A stretch of 64,000 bases of DNA from Salticus scenicus (Eukaryota; Arthropoda; Arachnida; Araneae; Salticidae): NCBI GenBank assembly GCA_963930645.1, contig OZ005660.1, forward strand, positions 198,946,427 to 199,010,426, written 5' to 3'. Each line of letters opens with the position of its first letter. The first letter of the stretch is position 1. The notes under the pieces were generated by a model. The model ran no database searches. It was given only the letters and a program-made list of their open reading frames with translations, and had not been told where the DNA came from. The position numbers and the translations under genes are program-made. Below are positions 1 to 11,359 of the stretch, in pieces.

Positions 1-494
1 ATGCAAATACTTAATTTTTTTTTTTTTTTTTTTTTTTGAAAGTAATTTTAAATATTTTTTTTTAATCCTATTTTAATAACCCCAAATGCATTAAATAATT
101 ATAATGCGATTGGAACTATTTATGTAACTGTGTTACACTTGAACTTGATTACATAACTGAAATTGGGGTGTGACTATATCTTATAAGGAGTAACTTAAAA
201 GTAACTTTTGATAAAGGAGGTTTACAAATAAAAAAAGATATATATATATATTAATTATTAGAGACATTTACTGAATATTTTGCATAAAAACTTTTCGGAA
301 GTCTTTCAAAAGAAATAAAACAGAACAGTAAGATTTTTTATCGTTATATTTCTTCAGTGTGCATAACTTTCTGGTAAAAACTATTTTATTTATTTGATCA
401 GCCCATTTCACAGCAATTGATGCTTTAGAATCACATTTTTGTCATTTACAAAACTTGTTCAAAGGCTGGCTTAAATATGAAAAATTATTTCTTA

Positions 495-2167
495 GGCCGT
501 GGTTAGAGAACCGGCAGCCGGGTAAGTATTATAGACCCGGCAGTCTTCTGCGCTTGCGTATTAGAACTTCCGGGTATGGCATACTTGATCTGTATGTAGC
601 TGAAATGCCGGGTGAAACAGAGAAGGAATATTTTTTAAATGATTCTCATTCCTAACAGGTAAATACATAAAAGTAAACAATAAATAGTGTCAGTCAAGCA
701 TATATGTCTGATGTGTATTTTAACAATTAACAAACAAGCAAATGAATAAATAGCGCCGGTAGCGGTTTTTTAATCAGTCAACATTGTGATCAATCTAGCT
801 GGTGCTGCCCTCTTTCGAAATGATTTGAAACCACAGATTTTCTAAACACCTTTGGAGAAATAACGCGAATTTGAAAAATCAAATTTCTTATATTATGCTG
901 ATTAAATTAAAATTTAGATTAATTATTTTTTAATAATTTAGTTTTTTTTAAATCCTAATATAATAATAGAAACTATTTTTGCGAAACCATGCAAAGTTAA
1001 AAATTAAAATTTTTGTACGATACTGATTGAATTATTATTATTATTATTATTTTAAATATATTTAGCTTTTGAAAATTCAAATATAATATGTTAGAATAAT
1101 CATCGAAGAGATCATGCAAAGTTGTAAAAATAACTTTCTTGTACTATATTGATTATTATTATTATTTATAAATATATCTAGTTTTTAAAAATCAAAACTT
1201 AATAAAATAAAATTATAGAATAATTTTTCGAGAAATCATGTAAAGCTTAAAAATTAAATTTCTTGTACTGTATTGATTAAATTAAAGTTTAATTTTTTTT
1301 TTTTTTTTTGTTTCTAAAAATCCAAATATAATAATAAATTTGTATATGAAAAAAACATGCAAAGTTCAAAAATTATTTATCTATTTATTTACTATACTGA
1401 TTAAAATAAATTTTAAAATATATATTTACTTATTAAGAACCAAAATATAATAATATATTAAAATAATCTTTCAAGAAATCATGCAAAGTTTAAAAATTAA
1501 ATTTTTTGTATCATACTGATTTAACTAAAATTTTTAAAAATATATTTAGTTTTTAATAATCTAAATGTAATGTATTAAAAAAATTTTTTGGAGAAATTTC
1601 GCAACGTTTAAAAATTAAACTTCTTGTACTATAATTAATACATTGAAGATTTAAAAAATATATTTAGTTGTTGAAAATCCAATTAGAATGATCTTTGGAG
1701 AAACCACGAAAAATTTAAAAATTAATTTTTTTTTTTTTACTATACTGATTAAATTATATATTTTAAAAATATGTTTAATTTAAAAAAATTAGAATTTAGT
1801 AATACATTGGAGTAATTTTTCGAGAAATCATGCAAAGCTCAAAAATTAAATTTCTTTTAATACACTGATTAATTAAAAAAATATATTTAATTTTTAAAAT
1901 CAAATATAATAATACGTTAGTAATGTGATGGTTTTTGTGTAATGTAAAATCCCCCCCCCTTCCCCATTTTATACACGTATATTTCAATCATATGCATTAT
2001 CAATTTTCTTAAATCTTTATTTTTAATTTGCATTCTGAAGTAATATAAGCAGCATTTAAGTGATTAGCATTTAAGTTTAGCAGTAGCATTTAAGCGATTT
2101 ATTTAGCTTAATTATATTAACTTATTTAACGAAAGACAACGTAGCAGATAAAGCAAGAAATATAAGA
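495..2167. mobile_element. Truncated copy of MULE-like foldback element
   Basis: By alignment with the complete copy at 46314-48237, the element begins at 495 after the 9-base TATTTCTTA at 486-494. It carries the left terminal inverted repeat (about 495-574, rich in CCGGCAGCCGGG) and the AT-rich tandem core. The right terminal repeat is missing because the duplication breakpoint lies at 2167. The small open frame at 455-655 runs across this terminal repeat and is not a gene. Confidence 0.8.
840..1930. repeat. AT-rich tandem array, unit about 120 bp
   Basis: About nine degenerate units repeat the phrase gaaatcatgcaaagtt, then a short AT stretch, cttgtactatactgatt, and a T-rich segment ending in aatataataat. 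Unit starts recur roughly every 110-125 bp (near 985, 1112, 1235, 1353, 1478, 1600, 1709 and 1830). The array forms the core of the foldback element and is repeated in the right duplicate at about 46660-47750. Confidence 0.8.
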
Positions 2168-2657
2168 GGGCAAGAAATATAATCACAGGGTTATTCAATT
2201 TCAAATAATTTATATAAGCATTATTTTTTTTTTAAATATATTTTACAATTTTTATTACATTACATTATTATTATTTAATCCCAACGAAATACGAAATGCA
2301 TTCTATTAAAAAAAGTCGGCATAAAAGCAATGAATATTTTTAACTTAAGATGGAATGCTATTTTAGAGTCTTAGGCCAATCAGGTCTTAGACCTAAGTAA
2401 ATACCCTGCCCTCCATAGATTTTTTGAAGTGAAAACTTCTTTAGGCTCGTTGAGCACTTTTAGGTGAAGAAAAATCTTTGAACTCCCTTCATCGTCAGCT
2501 GACGCTTTCCATTTGAAGTGAAAACTTTTGGGTGAACAAAAATCATTGAATTCGCGTCATCGAAACGCTTTCCATCCTTGTATGATACAAATAATGTATC
2601 ATACAATTAACTTGCTAATGTGAAGTATTAGTAATTATATACTGTATATTGTTTTAA
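2168..2657. other. Non-coding stretch with short duplication and hairpin
   Basis: No coding signal. A roughly 75 bp segment containing gaagtgaaaact and acgctttccat occurs twice (about 2426-2510 and 2514-2577). A perfect hairpin follows at 2578-2606, with 12 bp arms ttgtatgataca and tgtatcatacaa and a 5-base spacer. Confidence 0.6.
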
Positions 2658-3436
2658 AATCTGGTGCGGCTCTACACGACTTCTCTCATTTCCGAGTACT
2701 GTCTCTATTGCAGTTAGACCTCACAAAACCGTGAGAAAGCCCAAAGCTGCCATTTTTCTCACGTTTTACAATCTGGTGCGGCTCTACACGACTTCTGTTA
2801 TCTACGGACACTGTCTCTTTTGCAGTTAGACCTCACAAAACAGTGAGAAAGGCCAAAGCCGCCATTTTTCTCACGTTTTAACAATCGGGTGCGGCTCTAC
2901 ACGACTTCACTCATCTCCGGACACAGTCTCTTAAAGATTGTAGCCGGAAACGTTGCAGTTAGACTTCACAGTACCATGAGAAAGATCAAAGCCGCCATTT
3001 CTCTCACGTTTTTTACAATCTGGTGCGGCTCTACACGACTTCTCTCATTTTCGGACACTGTCTCTATTCCAGTTAGACCTCACAAAACCATGAGAAAGGC
3101 CAAAGCCGCCATTTTTCTCACGTTTTTACAATCTGGTGCGGCTTTACACGACTTCTCTCATCTCCGGCCACAGTCTCTTAAAGATTGCAGCCGGAAACGT
3201 TGCAGTTAGACTTCAAAGAACCGTGATAAAGGCCAAAGCCGCCATTTCTCTCACGTTTTTACAATCTGGTGCGGCTCTACACGACTTCTCTCATTTCCGG
3301 ACTCTGTCTCTATTCCAGTTAGACCTCACAAAACCGTGAGAAAGGCCAAAGCCGCCATTTTTCTCACGTTTTTACAATCTGGTGCAGCTCTACACGAATT
3401 CTCTCATCTCCGGACACTGTCTCTATTGCAGTTAGC
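2658..3436. repeat. Minisatellite with alternating 113/133 bp units
   Basis: Seven units begin with aatctggtgcggctctacac, at 2658, 2770, 2883, 3017, 3130, 3263 and 3376. Unit lengths are 112, 113, 134, 113, 133, 113 and a partial unit. The long units carry an extra block of about 20 bases containing cttaaagattg and agccggaaacg. From the third unit the long and short types alternate, giving a period of about 246 bp. Each unit also has gttagacctcacaaaacc and a gccatttttctcacg motif. The open frames at 2889-3209 and 3136-3339 are readings of the repeat, not genes. Confidence 0.95.
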
Positions 3437-4080
3437 GCATTAAATAAAATTGTAATATAATTTTTGTAGTAGTAGTTTATATTAATGAATAAAAAAACAC
3501 TTCATTTAAAAGTATTTCCAACACAATAAAATATTTCCTGACGATTCAAGAAATACACACGTAATTGTTCACGTTTTCACTTCTGTCGGCACTCCCGAAG
3601 TGCAACTTTTTTTTTTTTTTTTCTTTTTTTCTTTTTTTTTTTAAGCATGTTCATTTTGTATTCCTGCGAGCTTCGGAGGAAACCACAGAAAACACCGTGC
3701 GATAGGTTGGTGAACGCGACTTGGTTTCAAACCCAGCATTTCCCGTCAAACAACTTTAAGATCATAGCCATTCGGTCAATCGTGGGGCAGGTAAAAAACA
3801 AATGTTTAGACGAAATAATATGTTGGTGTTAAGGCAATTAACTACACGAGGCTTTGTGACTTAGTTATGTGTCCTCAACACATAACCCAAGGAGTGAAAA
3901 GCGGGGGACTTTCTAAGGGATCCCAGCACGCATTTACCTGAGTTTCAGAGAAAACAACGGAAGACTTCGACCGGCTAATCGACGAGCACAACCTAAGATC
4001 GAACCCAGCACTTCCAATCTACCAGCTACAAAAGCAGTATCACATCACTCAGAAATGTGTGAAGATTGATATATTATAAG
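3437..4080. repeat. Fragments of tRNA-related SINE-like repeats
   Basis: Two dispersed-repeat fragments follow a T-rich tract at 3606-3643. One lies at about 3655-3800 (caaacccagcatttcccgtc). The other is at about 3885-4045 and contains ctaagggatcccagc, gaaaacaacggaagac and gatcgaacccagcac. The second shares its phrase order with the SINE at 50517-50990 and the fragment at about 14885-15000. The open frame at 3647-3832 falls inside and is not supported as a gene. Confidence 0.55.
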
Positions 4081-4196
4081 GGGACAAAAAAATTATTATT
4101 TTATAAATATTAATATTCATAAACTAAATTAACCATATATATTACTTTAAAATGATTAGTTATATTTATAAATTAATTTTATAGAAACTAAATATC

Positions 4197-4252
<56 letters not shown>

Positions 4253-4451
4253 CCACTCTGTACAGCTAAATGTAATAATGACAAATCGTAATCATAAAAT
4301 ACATTTATACTATTAAGATATTTAAATAATGTATAGAATCATCCGCAACTGAGAAGTATAATATTGATAAGAAAATAATAATATTAAATAAAATATTTTT
4401 TTTTCTTCTACTTCTTTATAAATTGCTTATAAATTAAAATTGAAATTTTTG

Positions 4452-4489
<38 letters not shown>

Positions 4490-4500
4490 GTGCGACGAAA
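4081..4500. repeat. AT-rich DNA with TA microsatellite and poly-A tract
   Basis: A pure (AT)n tract lies at about 4197-4248, and a run of about 36 A residues ends at 4486. Between them is plain AT-rich sequence with no coding signal. Confidence 0.9.
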
Positions 4501-4554
4501 ATGTATTATATACGATACATTTCTTCTCAATCTACATTTTTACTTTCTTCTATA

Positions 4555-5456
4555 TGTAATATAAAGTATTGGATTCGCGAAAATTTCCGACCTCCGTTTT
4601 TTGACGGATCTACACGTTTTGGGATGTCCTGAACACGAATTGATAGTTTTTTAAAAATGTCTGTCTGTGTGTGTGTGTCTGTGGTTTTGTGTTTTCACCG
4701 TATCTCACGAACCAATGAATGAAATTCAACCAAACTTGGTGTATAGTTGGACCCTGGCGGGTCATTGTGCTGATTATATTTGGGGATCAATCGCCCAGCA
4801 GGTGGCGCTGTGATCGCATTTTTCCTAAATTTTTAACATGGCAGTATAGGACAAAATTTCGTATTTCTCACCGTATCTCACGAACCAATGAATGAAATTC
4901 AACCAAACTTGGTATATAGTTGTAACCTGACGGGGCATGGTGCTGATTAGATAAGGGGATCAATCGCCTCGCAGGTGGCGCTGTGATCACAAGATTTCAT
5001 ATTTTTCACAGTATTTCACGAACCAATGAATGAAATTGAACCAAACTTGGTATATGGTTGGACCCTGACATGGAATAGTGCAGATTAGATTTGGGGATCA
5101 ATCGCCCAGCAGATGGCGCTGTGATCGCATTTTTTCTAAATTTTTAACCTGGCAGTATATGACAAAATTTCGCATAAATGTGCATAATGAGCGTTATTTT
5201 AAACTTGTGATTGTAAAATTGATATGAATTATTGATAATAGTAGTAGTTAACTAGGAAAAAATTTTGTGCATGTGGGGGCACCGGTTCCCCTCTTTAAGG
5301 GGGAAGTACCCCCGGGGGGGCAAAGTTTCAAGATGGGTATCTTTCGAAAGGTCTCGTCAATACCTTTAAAACGAATGGTTGAACCATAAATCTGTGATAA
5401 TTTAAAACAAAGTTATCGATTTTTTTTTACTTTTAACAACAACAAAAAAACAAAAA

Positions 5457-5490
<34 letters not shown>

Positions 5491-5870
5491 GAAAGTTAAC
5501 CAAACTTGATATTTTGTTGGTCCCCGACATAAACTGGTGCTGATTACATTTGAGGATCAATAGCTCAACAGGTGGCGCTGTGATCGCATTTTTTCTAAAT
5601 TTTTAACATGGCAGTATAGGACAAAATTTCGTATAAATGTACATAGTGAGAGTTATTTTTAACTTGTAATTGTAAAATTAATATGAGTTATTGATAATAG
5701 TAGTAGTTAACTAGGAAAAAATTTCTGTGCATGTGGGGTATAGCTTCCCCCCGGGGGGGGGGGAATTTTCAAGATGGGTATCTTTCGAAAGATCTCGTCA
5801 ATACCTTTAATACGAATTGTTGAACTATAAATCTGTAATAATTTTTAACAAAGTTATCGATTTTTTTTAC
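4555..5870. repeat. Dispersed repeat with internal tandem units
   Basis: The phrase tcacgaaccaatgaatgaaa plus caaacttggt occurs three times (about 4706, 4873 and 5018), each followed by gatcaatcgcc and aggtggcgctgtgatc. A fourth diverged unit follows at about 5500. Two longer blocks ending gggtatctttcgaaag then ctcgtcaatacctttaa occur at about 5200-5420 and 5640-5850. The head has a gtctgtctgtgtgtgtgtgt tract. The same family recurs at about 26080-26600 and, weakly, at 37530-37660. No protein-coding potential is visible and I do not recognise the class. Confidence 0.8.
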
Positions 5871-5887
5871 TTTTATCAACCAAAAAA

Positions 5888-5972
5888 AATTTTTTTTTTT
5901 TTTTTTTTAATATTGTTACTGGTTGAATATGTATTACTTTTAACAAAAAAAAAAAAAAAAAAAAAAAAAAAA
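5888..5972. repeat. Facing poly-T and poly-A tracts
   Basis: About 20 T residues at 5889-5908 are followed by about 26 A residues at 5946-5971. Both flank a short AT segment, and the phrase atattgttactg-ttgaatat appears on both sides. The open frames over this region are homopolymer translations. Confidence 0.85.
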
Positions 5973-6329
5973 CAGAAAATACTCGTAATTTTTTTTAAAA
6001 ATATTGTTACTGATTGAATATCTATATAGGAATATATAGAAGAAAGTCTTGTGGTGGCCACAACATATTAGTTCTTTATTATAGATATCATTTCCCTCCC
6101 TTGTCCTTTTAAATGTCCCTTTAATTCGTTATGATCTTGACGAATGCCTATAAAAATTGGCTCTTTAAGATCACAAGTGTCCTATGCCGCTTGTAAAAAT
6201 TTTATGCTGTTAAGAAAACCCTATATGTTCAAATTCATTTTTTGCCGATTTTCTCAAAAATTATTCTTTTCGTAAAAAAAATAAATAAATAAAATAAATG
6301 AGCGTTTTTCCCATTTAAAAGCACTACGG

Positions 6330-6865
6330 AATGGGAAGATCGGACATCAGCCGAGAGTGGCGCCATCGGTTACTCAAATAATTAGATAACACACATTTTA
6401 TGCTAGTTTCCCCTGCAATTGTTTCTTACTCCATGCCAATGAAGCTGCGAGTTATTAACTTAGCTCTATGGCAGTACCACTAAAACCCTCTGAACAACTA
6501 AAAATGTGAATCGCTGTTCTGTGAATCGCTGTGAAAGCCTGTCACCGCCCACGCCTTCAACTAGCCTCATTAAAAAACACAACTGCTTCTTCAACTTGGC
6601 AAAACGGGACATCTGACAGCACAATCTCGTCTTCGCTACCGTCTACAGCAATAATATCGCACGTATGACGGTATACTGTGTACTCTCTAGGAGGGGAGTA
6701 CTGTAGCGACGCCATCAACGCCATTCAAATGTAGATAATCCTAACTTACCGAAGGACATGGGGTTAACCTTTTTGTCCAGAGGAACGGCGCTGGATTACT
6801 ACCAAAATGACCTCGGTTCAAATACATCCAACCACAACACGCAATTTCCTTCAATAGTCTCCCAA
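6330..6865 (+). repeat. tRNA-related SINE-like element
   Basis: The sequence is related, in reverse complement, to 56070-56585. Shared parts include a box-B-like ggttcaaata near 6814, the block gtagataatcctaacttacc, gcgacgccatcaacg and ccgtctacagcaataatatc. A Pol III-type B box at the 3' side suggests a tRNA-derived or composite SINE. No box A is clear. Flanking duplications were not found. Confidence 0.55.
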
Positions 6866-7677
6866 GATTATTTCAAGCTATTGTGATTTCAAACCAGTAA
6901 GTTTACTTATCTCTCATTTCTTAAAGATCAAGTATAAATTTATCTTTTTTCATTTAAACACGAATTCAACACATGATAAAGGATTTAATGTAGCTATTAT
7001 ATTTTTCACATACTTTGAATAACGTAATTGTAATGCAGGAATCCAGTTAAAGAATAAGTTGTAAATTTTAATTATTTTTATTAATTTTATTCAAAATAAT
7101 AATTTTATTCAAATAATTTTATTAAAATTTTATTCAATAATTTTATGTTTTAACCTGTAATATTTTTCAATTATGTAGGAGCAACTTATTTTTTTATATT
7201 CAGAATTATAATTTTTTTTATTATTCCATTACACATATATACATATAAATCGTTCTGTATTAATAAAATATTTTTATACCTAATTATAATACATTTACAT
7301 GCTCTGTTTTTCATGCTGAACAATACTTACTAATAACACTGTAATTTTTAGATAATCATGATTAGAATAAAGTACCATCATATTCTGATTATTTAAAGTA
7401 AGAACTATTTTCATTTTGCATCCCCCCACCCGTTTCACAAGAAAAGAAAGAACTTTTTTATGTTGTTGTTGTTCATTCTCGATTCAAATTTCATTCTCGA
7501 GGACGATTTTTTTTTATACATTGATTTATATTTTTTAACTTCTATTGTTTTAATTAATTGTTATGATTTAAATTTGTTTTCATTACATTTGTTAGATTTA
7601 AAATTTCTATTTACTTTTGTTGAATTTATTTATTATTTTACTTACATTGCAAGGAGAAAGTTATATTTAATTCTGCA
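6866..7677. other. AT-rich stretch without recognisable features
   Basis: I see no gene, repeat family or RNA. The open frame at 7460-7693 is low-complexity F/L/Y-rich sequence from a T-rich tract. Confidence 0.6.
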
Positions 7678-8249
7678 ATGGATGAAGAAGTAAATTCGCT
7701 GCATGGTTGTCCAGAATGTGGAAAGAATTTTTCAAAATCTTCCAAGTTATATACACGTCTATGAAATATTCACGGTATCCAAACTTCTTTCCCAAATTCC
7801 CAAATAAATTGCTCTCTTTGTCTTTCAAAGTTTAAAACTAAAAAGCAATATGAAGAACATTTGAGTGCGCATCACACTATAGATTTGGTTAAAAGTAAAC
7901 TAGAAGGTGAATCATTCGATACTTTTCTAACGTGTAAGACAGAAACTGAAAGTAATTCAAGAGCACAGTTAGTTAAAAAATGTGGCTCCAAAAGAAAAGA
8001 TGAAGCAAGAATTACTTATTTTTATTGTCATCGTAGTGGTTTTTACAAAAGTGATAGTAAAACGCAAAGGAATATAAAAGTACAGAGTAGCAATTTTATT
8101 GGAGCCAACTGTCCAGCGATGATGAAAATAATTCAATGCCCCACAAAAGTTACTGTTTTTTTTCACTGAAACTCATGTTGCGCATAATAAAGAAAGTGAG
8201 AAATTGTATTTGTCAGAGGAAGATAAACATTTTATTGCATCATAGTTAA
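7678..8249 (+). pseudogene. Dead zinc-finger protein with WRKY/GCM-like domain, MULE type
   Basis: Reading from ATG at 7678 gives MDEEVNSLHG, then a C2H2-like motif CPECGKNFSKSSKLYTRL whose first His codon reads Arg and whose next position is a TGA at 7762 where a CGA Arg codon would fit. A second finger, CSLCLSKFKTKKQYEEHL, is intact in Cys2His2 spacing. Downstream the frame stays open to 8169 and includes YFYCHRSGFYKSD and ANCPAMMKI. This resembles the zinc-binding FAR1/WRKY-GCM1-type DNA-binding domain seen ahead of MULE transposases. A frameshift near 8155-8165 in a T run separates the last piece (THVAHNKESEKLY), which closes at TAG 8247-8249. No DDE catalytic domain follows. The remnant could instead be a domesticated host gene. 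Loss of function is clear; the family assignment is moderate. Confidence 0.6.
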
Positions 8250-8880
8250 AACAAACTGTGCCTATTTAAAAAATATTTGATGGTGTGCGGGATTCATTAT
8301 TCTCCGAATATGAACGAATTCATTTGCTCACTGTCATGTATTAGACTTTGTTCCTTCTTGTTCCGATCGTGCCTGACCGCACGAGGTCACTGTCTCTGTG
8401 TTGTGAACTCTCTACGTATAGACTCTATGTATCGATGTTGTTGTTCTTCTGACGTACTACCGTACGATAATAAGGCACAGGCGATTAAACTTAGAACGGT
8501 AACAAGAGAACATTTTTTCTCTGATTGGTTCTTTAGATAAGCTGATAGTACGTCACTTTACGCATGCGCCTAAACACTTTAAGAGGGGACAATACCTAAT
8601 CTCAACGGCAGCCTTCGCCCATATTATTCTATGGGAAAGTTTGTTGCTACAATTACACATTACCTAATGAATATTTTTAAATTCTGTTTTCGCAGTCAAA
8701 AAATTCATAACCGTTAACGAACTGCTGTGTGCAAATAAACGAACTGCTGTGTGCGACTGCACTTGTATGCCGTCGGGCTGAAATATTTGATAAATTCAAA
8801 TTAATATTTAAATAAATAAATAAATAATACGTTTAATGGGAAATATAGATAATACATAAAAACATTAGTTGTCTAAAATG
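8250..8880. other. GC-richer uncharacterised segment
   Basis: From about 8280 to 8640 the base composition is more balanced than the flanks, with phrases such as cgtgcctgaccgcacgaggt and acgcatgcgcctaaac. The open frame at 8277-8540 has no domain I recognise. This may be part of an LTR or another inserted element. No terminal repeats were found. Confidence 0.35.
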
Positions 8881-9640
8881 CGCCAGAAACAGTGCTCATA
8901 GCATATTGTTATAAGTGATTAATTCTTTGCCCTGCATCAATTGTACTGTTGCAATGAAAGTAGTTTTACAGGCAAAGTGAAAATAAAAAGGCAGTTCATT
9001 CCCTTTCAGTGGAGTCAGCCTTGACGACAAACTTGATGAGTGGGCGACCAAATTTGATGAAAAATGGTAGTTTAGAGTTCCCGAAGTTTCGAAGCTCTCC
9101 AACACACGGGAGCACAGATCTCAATCTTTCCATGGGATTATCGATGGAATCATCTCCAAAAGTTATAAATAGAAGTGAGTGGATTTCTGCTAGAGAGTAT
9201 GTAGTCACTGTGATTCAGAGTTATTCAGAGACCTATTCTGAGTGACTGCACTTTAGAGATCGAGCTCTAAGCAACTGGATATTTTTCGTGAGCTAACAAA
9301 GATTTCTGCTCTGGAGTATTTGATGTTATTTGCTTTACTCCTGTGGGACAAGTGACTGTTTTTTAGACTGTTCCAGAACATTCATCGAATAGTGACTTTT
9401 GCTGCACGAGTAACACATTTGACTGTTTCCAGTATATTCGAAGAATTAACTAGACTGTTTTAGAGAATATTCGTTTTAATAAGAGTTTTGATGTACAGAT
9501 TCGAGAAGTTCAAAAAATATTTAATATCGCCAAGGATGTCCCATACTAAAGCTGTGACAAAAAGAGTCGGCAATCGAAATATATTTATTGAAAAGTTTCA
9601 ATTATTCAATTAAAAAGAAATCATTTAAATATACTGATCA
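8881..9640 (+). other. Uncharacterised segment with TATA-like site
   Basis: The segment is less AT-rich than its flanks. It has gttataaatagaagtgag at about 9159, a plausible TATA box. Downstream, a phrase with agactgtt, cagaa and attcg repeats about three times between 9370 and 9480. Short open frames exist on both strands (9009-9245 plus, 8996-9208 minus) but overlap each other and match nothing I know. It could be an old LTR or leader of a retroelement; this is only a suggestion. Confidence 0.3.
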
Positions 9641-9659
9641 GCGAAGCAGGCAAAGCCTG

Positions 9660-9663
9660 CTAG

Positions 9664-9697
<34 letters not shown>
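9660..9697. repeat. TA microsatellite
   Basis: A (TA)n tract follows the phrase gaagcaggcaaagcctgcta and abuts the pogo-type terminus at 9698. Confidence 0.85.
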
Positions 9698-10320
9698 CAG
9701 TCGTACCCACTTAATTAGGCAACGGATAATTGAATACCCCGCTTATTCGAATAAAATTCGTTAGAACCAAAATCAGTCTCATAGGATCAATGTTAAATTT
9801 TCCCATTTAAACAAATATTTTTCACATACTGTCCTCGGTTATTCAAATAAAGTTTGAACTGTCTTTCTTATTAAAAATGTGTTCTTAATTGGAAAATACC
9901 AGATTTCCTTTTCTAAAAGTAATTAAAAATTGTTTATTGTTGTTGAGAAAAGCAAAATTGGAAAACGTCAAATGTGAAATACGGGATGATGAAAAAGTAA
10001 TTAATGAGTTTGAGCACAGTGAAATTTTGTATTTTGAAGATTTTGGGATAGGTGATTCCAGACAGCTGAAATTCCCTCAGGCAGAGCTTGTGCAATTTAA
10101 AGAATTGGATGGAAACGAGATGACAGAAGATGACTAAGAAATTTTCACATCTTCCTCGCAAGAAAAATATGAAAATGAAAGTAATCATGAGCCAATCGAT
10201 CCATTCCCACCTCTGAAACAAATAAATGAGTCATATGCTATAATTCGCCGACATTTTGAGGCTTGTTTAGGTGACAATAATCTACTTTATAAATTAGAAA
10301 AAGAATTGTAGAAATATTAA
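9698..10320 (+). mobile_element. Pogo/Tigger-like relic with transposase C-terminus
   Basis: A TA followed by CAGTCGTACCCACTTAATTA at 9698 looks like a pogo/Tigger end, and the MITE at 13787 starts CAGTCGAACC. An open frame from ATG 9889 reaches a TAA at 10135 and continues in the same frame to TAG 10309-10311. The translation has an acidic stretch NEMTEDD, then EIFTSSSQEKYENES, then YAIIRRHFEACLGDNNLLYK. An acidic tail followed by a short helix is usual at the end of Tigger-type transposases. The TAA sits where GAA (Glu) would continue the acidic run. DDE and CENP-B parts are absent, so this is an internally deleted relic. Confidence 0.5.
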
Positions 10321-10374
10321 ACATCCGTGAAAACATAATCACCTATCAGAACTTTCTTCCGAGAGGGAATAAAA

Positions 10375-11035
10375 TATTATATGAGTGAGTGATACTGAAT
10401 AATTCTACTTCTTTATAAGCTCAGGAATCTAATTAGGTAAGTTTAAAAAGACATGTTTTGCATCTATGTTGCAGATTGAGAAAAATTAGAAATTGCAAGT
10501 ATTACAAGTGGCATTTGATTGCCGATTGTTGGGAGAGGGTGGGAAACACACACACACAAAATGAATAAAAATAAACAAGTGAAAGATATTGAACAATTCT
10601 AATTCTTTATATGTTCTAGAATCTAATAAAGCAAGTTTAAAATGATTATTGACATTTACGCTGTGGATGAAGAAAAATTAGAAATCGCAACACATCTGCA
10701 GGGAATTTGATCTCTGATCATTAGCAGAGAGGGGGGGGGGAGATAAAATATTATATGAGTGAGCGATATTGAACAATTCTACTTCTTCATAGGCTCTAGA
10801 ATCTAATTAGGTAAGTTTTAAAAGAACATTGACATTTATGTTGTGGGTGGTTAGAAGTCACAGATTTCAGAAGGCATTTGATCACTGATTGTTTGGGGGA
10901 AAAGGGGGGAGAGTACCATAAAAAGTTACAAGAGTGAAAGATATTGAACAATTCTATCTATTCACAGTTTCTAGAACCTAATAAAGCAAGTTTAAAATAA
11001 ACATTGACATTTATGCTATAAATGGAGAAAGATGG
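10375..11035. repeat. Tandem array, four units of about 180 bp
   Basis: Units share gatattgaacaattctactt, ctagaatctaat, aagcaagtttaaaat and acattgacattta, with starts near 10380, 10570, 10755 and 10935. G-rich runs and a short CA repeat sit at the unit joins. Confidence 0.8.
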
Positions 11036-11205
11036 CGATTTCCAATCTTTCCTACCAAATCGGGACACTTGGAATCTCTGCACAATACTGTTTTGAAAAT
11101 AATCTGCAGACTGTAAAAAAAAAAAAAAAAAAAACTGCCATGTAATCTCACATTTCCTGTTATGGGGGATAAGGTCATGTCTTCTTTTGATCAGAAAATA
11201 TTGTT
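11036..11205. other. Spacer with poly-A tract
   Basis: A run of about 18 A residues lies near 11117-11134. Nothing else is recognised. Confidence 0.6.
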
Positions 11206-11300
11206 ACAAGTTCTTACATTTTATGGTGTTTATTCAAAGTTTTGTACTTATTACATATGTACATAAGCTCAATAAAAACCAGCAAATACAAAATTACATA
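11206..11300 (+). repeat. Tail fragment of the hammerhead-associated repeat
   Basis: The phrase acattttatggtgtttattc plus aaagttttgtacttattac matches the flank of the inverted-repeat element at 60366-60570 and of the copy at 39965-40115. The upstream ribozyme-like core is not conserved here. Confidence 0.65.
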
Positions 11301-11359
11301 AATGCTGCTTTGATTTTTTTATTTTTTATTATTCATAAAAAGTTTTAAATATATATATA

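Larger units (their letters stand above)
1..2167. repeat. Left copy of a 2.17 kb direct duplication
   Basis: Nearly every base matches 45825-47986 in the same orientation. Differences are a few substitutions and homopolymer lengths (the T run near 11-36 is about 5 bases longer here). Identity is lost after the shared text ending at 2167, inside the MULE-like element. Homology is already present at base 1, so the true left edge may lie outside the window. The duplication covers about 490 bp of flank plus a cut element, so it is not a simple transposition. It is either a recent segmental duplication or an assembly (haplotype) artefact. Confidence 0.95.

Noticed and set aside
455..655. 66-residue frame present in both duplicates
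   Set aside because: It spans the terminal inverted repeat of the MULE-like element; identity between copies reflects the recent duplication, not selection.
2889..3339. Overlapping open frames with repeated peptides
   Set aside because: They are translations of the 113/133 bp minisatellite, and unit length changes shift the frame.
5817..6061. Facing frames with poly-Lys and poly-Phe
   Set aside because: They translate the adjoining poly-A and poly-T tracts.
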